DNA of 64,000 bases from Lachnospiraceae bacterium (lineage in GTDB: Bacteria > Bacillota > Clostridia > Lachnospirales > Lachnospiraceae), in the NCBI GenBank assembly GCA_022510745.1, contig JAFLSY010000002.1, positions 62,001-126,000 on the forward strand. Direction: 5' to 3'. Shown here in pieces: positions 1-8,247 of this stretch; positions within the stretch are counted from its first letter, which is position 1; each line of letters opens with the position of its first letter. The notes beneath the pieces were generated by a model. The model saw only the letters and a program-made list of their open reading frames with translations, had not been told where the DNA came from and ran no database searches. The position numbers and the translations under genes are program-made.

Positions 1-351
1 TATGATGAAGAAGAGTTGGAAGGCGGGGATATGCGTACCGTACTGCATTTCCATCCGGCACTGGCACCCGTCAAGATTGGTGTGCTTCCCCTTTCTAAGA
101 AGTTGAACGAGGGAGCGGAGGAAATCTTTACGAAGCTTTCCAAGAAGTATAACTGTGAGTTTGACGACAGAGGCGCCATCGGCAAGAGATACCGCCGTCA
201 GGATGAAATCGGTACACCTTTCTGTATCACCTATGATTTTGATTCAGAAACAGACGGCTGTGTAACCGTTCGTTTCCGTGATTCCATGGAGCAGGAAAGA
301 GTGGCGATTGCGGACTTGGAGACTTACTTTGCAGATAAGTTTGATTTTTAA
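1..351 (+). CDS. glyQS: Glycyl-tRNA synthetase, C-terminal fragment
   Basis: The reading frame is open from base 1, so the gene starts before the window; only about 116 C-terminal residues are present. The segment holds the anticodon-binding domain of the single-chain (alpha2) class II glycyl-tRNA synthetase, recognisable from the HPALAPVK stretch, the RYRRQDEIGTPFC stretch and a final DSMEQERV strand. The enzyme charges tRNA-Gly in the cytoplasm. alaS follows 31 bases after the stop with its own ribosome site, so the two synthetases are probably co-transcribed. The alternative, the two-subunit GlyQ/GlyS type, does not carry these motifs. Confidence 0.93.
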   Translation, partial: YDEEELEGGDMRTVLHFHPALAPVKIGVLPLSKKLNEGAEEIFTKLSKKYNCEFDDRGAIGKRYRRQDEIGTPFCITYDFDSETDGCVTVRFRDSMEQERVAIADLETYFADKFDF

Positions 352-382
352 TGAAAGGTTATAGTATTTGGAGGATAAAGCC

Positions 383-3034
383 ATGAAACCCTACGGCGTA
401 AATGAACTGAGAAGAATGTACCTGGACTTTTTTGAGAGCAAGGGACATCTAAAAATGAAAAGTTTTTCCTTAGTGCCCCATAATGACAACAGTCTGCTTA
501 TTATCAACTCCGGTATGGCGCCTTTAAAGCCTTATTTTACAGGACAGGAAATACCGCCCAGAAAACGGGTGACGACCTGTCAGAAGTGTGTACGTACAGG
601 CGATATTGAAAATGTGGGAAAGACCGCAAGGCATCTTACCTTTTTTGAGATGCTGGGAAACTTCTCTTTCGGAGATTATTTTAAGCATGAAGCCATTGCT
701 TGGAGCTGGGAATTCCTTACCGAGGTGATCGGCATGGATCCGGAAAGACTCTATCCGTCTATTTACAGTGAGGATGACGAGGCTTACGACATCTGGACCA
801 AGGAAATCGGGGTGCCCGGAGAAAAGATTACCCGATTCTACAGGGATGAGAACGGTAAATGCGACAATTTCTGGGAGCATGGCGCAGGTCCCTGCGGTCC
901 CTGTTCCGAAATTTATTATGACAGAGGCATCAAATACGGCTGCGGCAAGCCCGACTGTAAAGTTGGCTGTGACTGCGACCGGTTTATGGAAGTATGGAAC
1001 AATGTCTTTACGCAGTTTGATAACGACGGACACGGTAATTATACGGAGTTGGCACAGAAGAATATCGATACCGGTATGGGCCTGGAAAGACTGGCGGTAG
1101 TGGTACAGGATGTGGATTCTGTATTTGATGTGGATACCATGAAGGCCATCCGCGACAGAATCTGTGCTATTGCAGGTGTGGAATATCAGAAGGAAGAATC
1201 CGTGGATGTATCCGTCCGTCTGATCACGGATCACATCCGTTCCACCACGTTCATGATCAGCGACGGTATCATGCCCAGCAATGAAGGCCGTGGTTATGTA
1301 TTGCGTAGACTGATCCGCCGTGCCGCAAGACATGGAAGGCTCCTTGGCATAAAGGATAAGTTCATGGCAAACTTAAGTGAAACCGTGATTAACGAGTGTA
1401 AGGACGGCTATCCGGAACTGGAAGAAAAGAAGGCATTTATCCTGAATGTACTGACGCAGGAAGAGGATAAGTTTGATAAGACCATCGATCAGGGTCTGGC
1501 CATTTTGGCAGAGATGGAGGAACAGATGCAAAAAGAGGGCTCTAAAGTGCTCTCCGGTGCGGATGCCTTCAAGCTCTATGACACCTATGGTTTCCCCATT
1601 GATCTGACGGAAGAAATTCTGCAGGAAAAGGGACTCTCTTTAGATAATGAGGGATTTACGGCCTGCATGCAGGAGCAAAAGGATAAAGCCCGCAAGGCCC
1701 GTAAGGTTACGAATTATATGGGTGCGGATGTGACCGTCTATGAATCTATTTCCACGGATATTACCACTGCCTTTGTAGGCTATGACAGATTGGTGCATGA
1801 GTCCGTTATCACCGCACTGACCACGGAAAGTGAACTGGCTGAGGCTCTTACGGACGGCGAAGTGGGGACCATTATTGTAGAGGAAACACCTTTCTATGCT
1901 ACCATGGGCGGACAGAATGCCGACACGGGTGTTATCACTACTGCGGACGGTGAATTTACGGTGGAGGATACCGTAAAATTAGTAGGCAACAAGACCGGGC
2001 ATATCGGCCGGGTAACCAAAGGAATGTTCAAGATTGGAGATAAGGTTACCCTTTCGGTAAATGCCGCAAATAGAAGCGATACCTGTAAGAACCACAGTGC
2101 AACCCACTTGCTGCAGAAAGCCCTGCGTGAGGTGCTGGGTACCCATGTAGAGCAGGCAGGTTCTTATGTGGACGGTGAAAGACTGCGTTTTGACTTCAGT
2201 CACTTTACCGCCATGACGAAAGAAGAAATAGAAAAGGTAGAACATATAGTCAATGAGCAGATCGCAAATGCACTTCCGGTAAAAACCGAGGTCATGAGCA
2301 TTGAGGATGCGAAGAAAACAGGCGCAATGGCGCTCTTCGGTGAGAAATACGGGGAAAAGGTACGCGTGGTTTCTATGGGAGATTTCTCTACGGAGCTTTG
2401 CGGCGGTACCCATGTTGCCAATACCGGTGTGATCTCCGTATTTAAGATTATATCCGAAAGCGGTGTAGCCGCAGGTGTCCGCAGAATCGAAGCACTGACC
2501 GGTAACGGCGTGCTGGCTTATTATAAGCAGCTGGAGGAGACTTTGGAAGCGGCTGCAAGAGTAGTGAAGACTACGCCGGCTTCCTTAGTGGAAAAATGTG
2601 AGCATCTGACGGCAGAATTAAAGAGCTTACAGAGTGAGAATGAATCCTTAAAATCCAAGGCAGCCAAGGAAGCTTTGGGAGATGTCATGGATCAGGTCAA
2701 GGAAGTAAAGGGATTAAAGCTTTTAGCAGCCAGTGTGGAGAACGTGGATATGAACGGTCTGCGCGATCTGGGTGATTCCTTAAAAGAGAAATTAGGAGAA
2801 GGCGTAGTCGTGCTCCTTTCCGCAAAAGACGGCAAGGTTAGCATGGTGGCTATGGCAACCGAGGGTGCAGTGGAAAAGGGCGCTCATGCAGGCAACCTGA
2901 TCAAAGGTATCGCTGCTTTAGTCGGCGGCGGTGGCGGCGGCAGACCTAATATGGCACAGGCGGGCGGTAAGGATCCCGCAGGCATTCCCGCAGCGGTAGC
3001 AGAAGCGGAAAAAGTGCTGGCAGAGATGTTGTAA
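383..3034 (+). CDS. alaS: Alanyl-tRNA synthetase
   Basis: Charges tRNA-Ala and edits mischarged Ser/Gly. The 883-residue product has the whole family layout: class II catalytic core, tRNA-binding helical region, editing domain and C-terminal oligomerisation domain ending in a glycine-rich stretch (GGGGGGRPNMAQAGG). The editing-site zinc ligands are visible as H571xxxH575 (NHSATH) and C673xxxH677 (CGGTH). I place the start at ATG 383 because GGAGG lies at 370-374, eight bases upstream; the earlier in-frame TTG at 368 overlaps that ribosome site. Length is normal for bacterial AlaRS. A rho-independent terminator follows at 3057-3100. Confidence 0.97.
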   Translation: MKPYGVNELRRMYLDFFESKGHLKMKSFSLVPHNDNSLLIINSGMAPLKPYFTGQEIPPRKRVTTCQKCVRTGDIENVGKTARHLTFFEMLGNFSFGDYFKHEAIAWSWEFLTEVIGMDPERLYPSIYSEDDEAYDIWTKEIGVPGEKITRFYRDENGKCDNFWEHGAGPCGPCSEIYYDRGIKYGCGKPDCKVGCDCDRFMEVWNNVFTQFDNDGHGNYTELAQKNIDTGMGLERLAVVVQDVDSVFDVDTMKAIRDRICAIAGVEYQKEESVDVSVRLITDHIRSTTFMISDGIMPSNEGRGYVLRRLIRRAARHGRLLGIKDKFMANLSETVINECKDGYPELEEKKAFILNVLTQEEDKFDKTIDQGLAILAEMEEQMQKEGSKVLSGADAFKLYDTYGFPIDLTEEILQEKGLSLDNEGFTACMQEQKDKARKARKVTNYMGADVTVYESISTDITTAFVGYDRLVHESVITALTTESELAEALTDGEVGTIIVEETPFYATMGGQNADTGVITTADGEFTVEDTVKLVGNKTGHIGRVTKGMFKIGDKVTLSVNAANRSDTCKNHSATHLLQKALREVLGTHVEQAGSYVDGERLRFDFSHFTAMTKEEIEKVEHIVNEQIANALPVKTEVMSIEDAKKTGAMALFGEKYGEKVRVVSMGDFSTELCGGTHVANTGVISVFKIISESGVAAGVRRIEALTGNGVLAYYKQLEETLEAAARVVKTTPASLVEKCEHLTAELKSLQSENESLKSKAAKEALGDVMDQVKEVKGLKLLAASVENVDMNGLRDLGDSLKEKLGEGVVVLLSAKDGKVSMVAMATEGAVEKGAHAGNLIKGIAALVGGGGGGRPNMAQAGGKDPAGIPAAVAEAEKVLAEML

Positions 3035-3056
3035 AATAATTTAGAGCATAAGGAGA

Positions 3057-3100
3057 GGGCGTTTCCTCAAGTCATTAAGACTTTTGGAACGCCCTTTTTT
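3057..3100 (+). terminator. Terminator after alaS
   Basis: GGGCGTTTCC (3057-3066) pairs with GGAACGCCC (3086-3094) with a single bulged T, followed by six T residues. The right arm and T run are also the last codons of the minus-strand gene ending at 3075, so the terminator is built partly from that gene's coding sequence. Confidence 0.85.
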
Positions 3101-3563
3101 GCAGTAGATCTTTACATGTTTCCCAGTCAGTATTTATAAATGTGTCACGGTAGAGTCTGATGACAGTTTTATTACCGGCTATCAGCCAGATTTTATTTTG
3201 CTTTTCCCGTATTTCCACAATATCGGAATAGGCATATCTGGCAGTCATCTTTCCTTCGGAAAGTTCGATGCCATCCTCGTTAAATGTAATGATACGCACC
3301 CAGTTTTCCTCACCGTAGGTGGTTGCCAGTCTGCGGTACTGTACTCTCGCAACGACCAGATTTCTTAAAAAGGCTCGGTATAAACAGAAAAGGAAAAACA
3401 GGGTGTAGATTATGGAAATATACCTCAATAAAAACATCGCAATTAGGATCATCAGTGCAATCAGGCACCACATACACATCATTACCAGCCTGAAACCTTT
3501 TATATTATTCTCCCAAGCCCAGGAGCGGAAAATTTTTCGGGTGACTCGATATTGATTTACCAT
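3075..3563 (-). CDS. YcxB-like two-helix membrane protein
   Basis: A 162-residue protein with two adjacent hydrophobic helices at about residues 28-45 and 48-66, then a soluble C-terminal part with alternating strands (RIITFNEDGIELSEG, YSDIVEIREKQNKIWLI). This is the layout of the YcxB-like family, whose function is not established. Start ATG at 3561-3563 is preceded by an AAAGGA ribosome site, and a good promoter lies at 3614-3642. It is a single-gene unit convergent with alaS and divergent from rpsU. Family assignment is by pattern only. Confidence 0.75.
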   Translation of the reverse strand: MVNQYRVTRKIFRSWAWENNIKGFRLVMMCMWCLIALMILIAMFLLRYISIIYTLFFLFCLYRAFLRNLVVARVQYRRLATTYGEENWVRIITFNEDGIELSEGKMTARYAYSDIVEIREKQNKIWLIAGNKTVIRLYRDTFINTDWETCKDLLQKRAFQKS

Positions 3564-3613
3564 ATTATAGATTCCTTTCTATGTCGGAACGGTGGTTCGC
3601 CGTATTTGCATTT

Positions 3614-3642
3614 AGTATAGCAAAAACCATTGTAGAATGCAA
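3614..3642 (-). promoter_or_regulatory. SigA-type promoter of the YcxB-like gene
   Basis: On the minus strand: -35 TTGCAT (3637-3642), 17-base spacer, -10 TATACT (3614-3619) preceded by TGC, an extended -10. It drives the gene beginning at 3563 with a leader of about 45 bases. Confidence 0.75.
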
Positions 3643-3667
3643 ATTCCACATTTCGGTAAAAAAATAG

Positions 3668-3695
3668 TTGACGGAAAAGGTTTTTGTGATATAAT
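3668..3695 (+). promoter_or_regulatory. SigA-type promoter of rpsU
   Basis: -35 TTGACG (3668-3673), 16-base spacer, consensus -10 TATAAT (3690-3695). It lies back to back with the YcxB-like promoter, giving a compact divergent intergenic region. The rpsU leader would be about 90 bases. Confidence 0.85.
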
Positions 3696-3794
3696 GTAAA
3701 TTGTGCATGTGGGTGGAGATATTTTGCCCTTGTACATAATTAACCCATCTCAGTCGAGTTGCTTGAAGGGACTGAAGGGAGGTCAGGTGTAGTC

Positions 3795-3971
3795 GTGTCA
3801 AACGTAATCGTAAAAGAAAACGAAACTTTAGACAGCGCTTTACGTCGTTTCAAGAGAAGTTGCGCGAAAGCGGGTATCCAGCAGGAAATCCGTAAGAGAG
3901 AGCACTACGAGAAACCCAGCGTACGTCGTAAGAAGAAGTCCGAGGCGGCAAGAAAACGCAAATATAACTAA
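3795..3971 (+). CDS. rpsU: 30S ribosomal protein bS21
   Basis: A 58-residue, very basic protein with the conserved bS21 sequence: SNVIVKENE at the N-terminus, [13 protein letters not shown] in the first helix and a Lys/Arg-rich end ([13 protein letters not shown]). It binds the 30S platform near the anti-Shine-Dalgarno region. I place the start at GTG 3795, because the family begins (M)SNVIVKENE and GGGAGGT lies at 3777-3783; a frame running further upstream from TTG 3759 has no support. It is monocistronic, with its own promoter at 3668 and terminator at 3978. Confidence 0.96.
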   Translation: MSNVIVKENETLDSALRRFKRSCAKAGIQQEIRKREHYEKPSVRRKKKSEAARKRKYN

Positions 3972-3977
3972 TCTGTA

Positions 3978-4010
3978 AGTCCCAAGTCGGTCTGATTTGG
4001 GACTTCTGTT
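3978..4010 (+). terminator. Terminator after rpsU
   Basis: AAGTCCCAA (3978-3986) pairs perfectly with TTGGGACTT (3997-4005), followed by the T-rich CTGTTTTG. Confidence 0.85.
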
Positions 4011-4054
4011 TTGAATTTGTCGCAGCGTTAGAACTGCAAATGAGGAGTGGAATT

Positions 4055-4651
4055 ATGTTTTGGTCTATACAATTACTGGGAACGGATGTCTATCATCTGA
4101 TCGCTGCTTTTTGTATTTACAGTATGTTGGGATGGCTGATAGAGTCCATATACATGTCTTTCTGTAACCGTAAACTGACAAACCGCGGATTTGCGAAAAG
4201 TCCGTTCTGCCCCATCTACGGTGTCGGTGCAATGGGCGCTTATATATTATTTACGCCGCTCAAGAAGCATTGGTGGGTCGTATATCTGGTAGGGTCCTTT
4301 ACTGCGACCGTCTTTGAGTTTCTGGTGGGTAAGATGATGATACGCCTCTTCGGCGAGTTGTGGTGGGATTATAATGAAAAGCCTTTTAATTATAAAGGTA
4401 TCATTTGTCTGGAAAGCACCATAGCATGGGGATTTTATGCGGTAGGTATCGTGTACTTCCTCCATGCCAGAATCATTGAATTTATTGATATGTTTAAGTT
4501 TGAAACCGGTATACTGGTTATCTCCGTTATTCTGACGATTGTGCTGATAGACTATATCATTCAACTTTTAAAAGCTTTTAAAGTGGATATGAGCAAACCT
4601 AAGAATGCGATCGTGGAGCGATACAAGAACTTTAAGGCCAGATGGAATTAA
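4055..4651 (+). CDS. CmpB-type (PF06541-like) integral membrane protein
   Basis: A 198-residue protein with about five hydrophobic helices. The conserved family features are visible: FCIYSMLGWLIESIY in the first helix, the FCPIYGVGA loop and the ESTIAWGFY motif near residue 125. Members are annotated as putative ABC transporter permeases, but no ATPase partner is adjacent, so transport activity is not shown. Start ATG 4055 is chosen because GAGGAG (4042-4047) precedes it; ATG 4040 overlaps that ribosome site. The terminator after it begins at 4675. Confidence 0.75.
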   Translation: MFWSIQLLGTDVYHLIAAFCIYSMLGWLIESIYMSFCNRKLTNRGFAKSPFCPIYGVGAMGAYILFTPLKKHWWVVYLVGSFTATVFEFLVGKMMIRLFGELWWDYNEKPFNYKGIICLESTIAWGFYAVGIVYFLHARIIEFIDMFKFETGILVISVILTIVLIDYIIQLLKAFKVDMSKPKNAIVERYKNFKARWN

Positions 4652-4672
4652 CAGGAAATCGGGTCATATAAA

Positions 4673-5890
4673 ATGCCGCATTCCCATATCTTTTATGTAA
4701 AGAAAGATAGGGAAGTGCGGCTTTTGTTTTGTAAAATTTGGAAGAAATGTATCGTTTTTACACTGGCTGTGTTTGTTTTGGCCGCAAGCAGCCTGCATGT
4801 ATCCGCGGAAGTTAGTGTTTCGGCACCATCGGCCATCTTGCTTGAGGCTTCTACGGGACAGGTGATCTATGAACGCAATGCAACGGAAAGAAGAAGCCCG
4901 GCCAGCATTACCAAGATTATGACTCTGCTCATTGCTTTTGAGCAGTTGTCTGAGGGGAAAATCACTTTGACGGATGAGGTGACTGTCAGCTCCTATGCCA
5001 TGTCCATGGGCGGCTCCCAGGTATATTTGGAGGCGGGAGAGGTGCAGACTCTGGATACACTGATCAAATGCATTACAGTGGCTTCCGGAAATGATGCTGC
5101 CGTTGCAGTGGCAGAGTACATAGCCGGTTCCGAGGGCGCTTTTGTGGATATGATGAATGAGAAAGCGGCACAGCTTGGAATGCAGGATACGCATTTTGAA
5201 GATTGCTGCGGACTCACCGATTCCGACGATCACTATACCACGGCAAGGGACGTGGCGATCATGTCCAGGGAGCTGATTACCAAATATCCGGAGATTTATA
5301 ACTATACTCAGATCTGGATGGAGGATATTACCCATGTGACACCGCGGGGAAATGTAGTGACTACACTTGCCAATACCAATAAGCTTTTAAAGCAGTATGA
5401 CTGGATCACTGGTTTAAAGACAGGCTCCACGGATAAGGCCAAGTATTGTATAGCGGCTACCGGAAATAAGGATGGTGTGGATATGATTGCGGTAGTCATG
5501 GGAGCGCCGGATCCTACTGAACGTTTCCAGGATGCAGCCACTCTTTTAAATTACGGTTTCAGTATCAGTCAGATTTATACGGATGAGAATACGGATATTC
5601 TGCCCCATGCTTTGGTAGAGGGCGGCATAGAGGAGGAAGTGCCCCTTGTTTATGAAGGAGAGTTTAAGTATCTGGATTTAGGAGGAAACAATTTAAGTCT
5701 GATCGAAAAGGAACTGAAGCTTCCGGAGTCCGTAAAAGCGCCGGTAGAGGAAGGGACGGTGGCAGGTGAGGCCGTCTACCGCTTAAACGGACAGGTGATC
5801 GGACAGATGCCCATACTTTATGGGGCAAATGTGGAAAAGGCATTTTATAAGGATTATTTGTTGAAAATATTTGATTTATTTTTCCTTTAA
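4673..5890 (+). CDS. D-alanyl-D-alanine carboxypeptidase (PBP5/DacF-like)
   Basis: An exported low-molecular-weight penicillin-binding protein that trims the terminal D-Ala of peptidoglycan stems. Counting from ATG 4673, the active-site motifs are S78-I-T-K81, S138-G-N140 and K249-T-G251. A signal peptide ends near SLHVSA. After the peptidase S11 domain comes a beta-rich PBP5-associated domain, then a C-terminal hydrophobic segment (LLKIFDLFFL). The start is uncertain: ATG 4673 touches the base of the upstream terminator stem, and GTG 4715 or TTG 4724 would give a shorter, more typical signal peptide. The gene has a paralogue at 8236. Confidence 0.9.
   Translation: MPHSHIFYVKKDREVRLLFCKIWKKCIVFTLAVFVLAASSLHVSAEVSVSAPSAILLEASTGQVIYERNATERRSPASITKIMTLLIAFEQLSEGKITLTDEVTVSSYAMSMGGSQVYLEAGEVQTLDTLIKCITVASGNDAAVAVAEYIAGSEGAFVDMMNEKAAQLGMQDTHFEDCCGLTDSDDHYTTARDVAIMSRELITKYPEIYNYTQIWMEDITHVTPRGNVVTTLANTNKLLKQYDWITGLKTGSTDKAKYCIAATGNKDGVDMIAVVMGAPDPTERFQDAATLLNYGFSISQIYTDENTDILPHALVEGGIEEEVPLVYEGEFKYLDLGGNNLSLIEKELKLPESVKAPVEEGTVAGEAVYRLNGQVIGQMPILYGANVEKAFYKDYLLKIFDLFFL
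4675..4730 (+). terminator. Terminator of the CmpB-type gene, overlapping the next gene's start
   Basis: A left arm beginning GCCGCATTCCC (4675) pairs with a right arm ending GGGAAGTGCGGC (4721), with the inner ATCTTT/AAAGAT extension, followed by TTTTGTTTT. The hairpin covers the possible start codons of the carboxypeptidase gene. Confidence 0.75.
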
Positions 5891-5965
5891 GATGTGATAT
5901 ACTTAATCGTAATTTGCGATTGGCAGGAAATTTATGACCTGACTTTATCCGGGAAGGAAGAGGAA

Positions 5966-6838
5966 ATGTTTGCCGTACTTTGCACGATATTTGCCATATT
6001 GGTGGTATTCTGCCTATGGGTGATACTCTATGATACCCATCATTTTGTGACGGTGAAGTATCATTTTTCCTCTCACTTGATCAAGAAGCCCACTCGGTTT
6101 ATCATGATTTCCGACCTGCATAATTATCAGTACGGCAGGGAGAACAGCCAGCTTTTAGCCTCTATCAAAAAGGTGGAGCCGGATATGATCCTGATTGCGG
6201 GAGATGTGATCACTGCTGACCGCCATGAGAAATTCGATAAGACGATAGATTTTTTAAAGCAGTTAAAAGAGCAGTACCCCGTATATTACGCCTATGGCAA
6301 TCATGAGCAGAAAATAAATCTTTATAAGAGTTATAAGGACATGGGAGAGCATTTTGAAAAAGCACTTGCACAAACCGGCATCAAGCCGCTGCGCAATACC
6401 CATGTGAGCTTAGCGGACAGGGGTATTGCGATTTACGGACTGGAAATAGAGCATGATTATTACAAGCGTTTTTCGGTAGGTTCCCTGCCGGAGAATTACT
6501 TGGAAAAACTGTTGGGAAGTCCGAAAACAGATGTCTATAGTATTTTACTGGCGCATAATCCGGAACATTTTCCGGATTATGCTAAGTGGGGCGCTGATTT
6601 GGTGCTGTCGGGACATACTCATGGAGGTATTATCAGAGTCCCTTTTTTGGGCGGTTTTATTTCACCGTCGCTGCAGTTGTTTCCAAAGTATGACGGGGGA
6701 CTTTTTAGCGAAGGAAAGACTTCCATGGTGCTGGGGCGGGGGTTAGGTACGCATACCCCCAAAGTACGGCTGTTTAATCCGGCTGAGCTGATTATAGTGG
6801 AGCTACAGCCGGAATCTACAGGAGAGGAATCAAAATAA
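5966..6838 (+). CDS. Membrane-anchored metallophosphoesterase
   Basis: A calcineurin-like phosphoesterase of about 290 residues. All metal-ligand motifs are present in order: SDLH, GD (in IAGDVIT), GNHE, the AHNPE histidine and GHTHGG. A hydrophobic segment at residues about 2-20 (AVLCTIFAILVVFCLWVILY) would anchor it with the catalytic domain outside or at the membrane face, as in the YkuE/YaeI type that acts on lipid-linked substrates; substrate is not shown. I take ATG 5966, preceded by GGAAGAGGAA, over the GTG at 5894. The TAA stop overlaps the scpA ATG by one base, implying co-translation. Confidence 0.87.
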   Translation: MFAVLCTIFAILVVFCLWVILYDTHHFVTVKYHFSSHLIKKPTRFIMISDLHNYQYGRENSQLLASIKKVEPDMILIAGDVITADRHEKFDKTIDFLKQLKEQYPVYYAYGNHEQKINLYKSYKDMGEHFEKALAQTGIKPLRNTHVSLADRGIAIYGLEIEHDYYKRFSVGSLPENYLEKLLGSPKTDVYSILLAHNPEHFPDYAKWGADLVLSGHTHGGIIRVPFLGGFISPSLQLFPKYDGGLFSEGKTSMVLGRGLGTHTPKVRLFNPAELIIVELQPESTGEESK

Positions 6839-7590
6839 TGGCAATACCTGTAAAACTGGAGGTGTTCGAGGGGCCGCTTGACCTGCTTTTGCACCTGATA
6901 GACAAAAATAAAATCGATATATATGATATCCCCATTGTGGAGATAACGGAGCAGTATCTGGACTACATCCGGCAGATGCAGACCGAAGATATGAATGTCA
7001 TGAGTGAGTTTTTACTGATGGCAGCTACGCTTTTGGACATCAAATGCCGCATGCTCCTGCCAAAGGAGATAAACGAGGAGGGCGAGGAGGAAGACCCGAG
7101 AGCAGAACTGGTACAGAGATTGTTGGAATACAAAATGTATAAGTTCATGTCCTTTGAACTCAGGGATAAGCAGGTGGATGCGGGACGCTACCTTTTCAGG
7201 GAGCAGAAACTTCCAAAAGAGGTGGAGAACTATCGCCAGCCCATTGATTATGAGGAATTGATCGGAGAACTGAATCTGCAGAAACTGCAGGATATTTTTA
7301 AATCCATAGTAAGACGGCAGGAGGACAGGATAGATCCCATCCGCAGCAACTACGGCAATATCGAAAAAGAAGAAGTGGATATGGACCAAAAGACCGTCTA
7401 TGTGGAGGACTATATCAAAGGACACAAAACATTCAGTTTTAGGAAGCTTTTGGAAAAACAGCACAGTAAAGTGGAGGTAATCGTCACGTTTTTGGTGATT
7501 CTGGAGATGATGAAGTTAGGAAGGATCAGCATTGCCCAGGAGAATATTTTTGATGATATCATTATCACCTCCAACGAGGCGGCAGAATGA
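6838..7590 (+). CDS. scpA: Segregation and condensation protein A
   Basis: The kleisin subunit of the SMC-ScpAB condensin complex, which compacts and segregates the chromosome. The 250-residue sequence starts with the typical FEGPLDLLLHLIDKNKIDIYD stretch (split here as FEGPLDLLLHLI then DKNKIDIYDI), has the helical middle and ends with a winged-helix C-terminus (VEVIVTFLVILEMMKLGRI). The start overlaps the upstream stop by one base, and its own stop region overlaps the possible first start of scpB, the usual scpA-scpB arrangement. Confidence 0.96.
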   Translation: MAIPVKLEVFEGPLDLLLHLIDKNKIDIYDIPIVEITEQYLDYIRQMQTEDMNVMSEFLLMAATLLDIKCRMLLPKEINEEGEEEDPRAELVQRLLEYKMYKFMSFELRDKQVDAGRYLFREQKLPKEVENYRQPIDYEELIGELNLQKLQDIFKSIVRRQEDRIDPIRSNYGNIEKEEVDMDQKTVYVEDYIKGHKTFSFRKLLEKQHSKVEVIVTFLVILEMMKLGRISIAQENIFDDIIITSNEAAE

Positions 7591-7598
7591 GAGGAAAT

Positions 7599-8180
7599 AT
7601 GGAAAGACAAAAGGCAGAAGCAGTACTGGAGGCCATTCTGTTTACTATGGGAGAAGCCGTGGAGATAAACAGACTGGCTTCGGTGCTGGAAACGGATGAA
7701 AAGGAAGTCAAAGAACTGCTTGCAGGAATGCAGGAGAGATATGAAGAAGAAAACAGGGGAATTTCCCTGATGTGGCTGGAGGAGAGCGTACAGCTGACCA
7801 CCAAGGCGGAACACTATGAATATTTGATCAAGATAGCCAAAACGCCCAGAAAGATGGTGCTGACGGATACGGTCATGGAGACCCTGTCCATCATTGCTTA
7901 TAAACAGCCGGTTACGCGTCTGGAAATCGAACGTATCCGCGGCGTCAGCTGCGACCATGCCATCAATAAGCTGTTAGAGTATGATCTGATCACGGAGTTG
8001 GGAAGGCTGGACGCACCCGGAAGACCCTTGCTGTTCGGTACTACGGAGCAGTTTTTACGCTGCTTCGGTGTTCGTTCCCTGGACGAGCTTCCTGAGCTCT
8101 CCACTGTACAGATGGAGGAGTTTAAGCAGCAGGCTGAGACGGAAGCCGGTATGCTCCAGTCTGAAACAGAAGTGGTTTAA
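7599..8180 (+). CDS. scpB: Segregation and condensation protein B
   Basis: The dimeric partner of ScpA in the condensin complex, made of two winged-helix domains. Recognisable stretches are AVLEAILFTMGE near the start and IAYKQPVTRLEIERIRGV, then the GRPLLFGTTEQFLRCFGV segment. I chose ATG 7599 because GAGAGGA lies just before it; ATG 7587, in frame and overlapping the scpA stop by four bases, is the alternative and adds four residues. A terminator follows at 8200. Confidence 0.96.
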   Translation: MERQKAEAVLEAILFTMGEAVEINRLASVLETDEKEVKELLAGMQERYEEENRGISLMWLEESVQLTTKAEHYEYLIKIAKTPRKMVLTDTVMETLSIIAYKQPVTRLEIERIRGVSCDHAINKLLEYDLITELGRLDAPGRPLLFGTTEQFLRCFGVRSLDELPELSTVQMEEFKQQAETEAGMLQSETEVV

Positions 8181-8199
8181 AAAGAATAAGAATCTCATA

Positions 8200-8247
8200 T
8201 ACATAGTAGCAACGAAGAAAAAGAAAGTTGCTGCTATGTATTTTTTT
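8200..8247 (+). terminator. Terminator of scpB, containing the next gene's start codon
   Basis: TACATAGTAGCAAC (8200-8213) pairs with GTTGCTGCTATGTA (8227-8240) over 14 pairs with one G-T wobble, followed by seven T residues. The ATG at 8236 of the next gene is inside the right arm. Confidence 0.9.

Noticed and set aside
524-1333. Long minus-strand open frame opposite alaS
   Set aside because: It is fully inside the well-conserved alaS, lacks a ribosome site, and its sequence is like no protein family; it is a mirror of alaS codon bias.
3565-3801. Minus-strand open frame across the rpsU promoter region
   Set aside because: It covers the divergent promoters and rpsU leader, has no ribosome site and no family features.
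4711-4740. Treating the hairpin near 4675 as chance pairing
   Set aside because: The stem is long, and the T-rich tail is typical; the same layout at 8200 makes chance less likely, so it is kept as a terminator.
8068-8235. Upstream extension of the second carboxypeptidase
   Set aside because: It overlaps scpB and the scpB terminator, and would put about 56 non-signal-like residues before the signal peptide.
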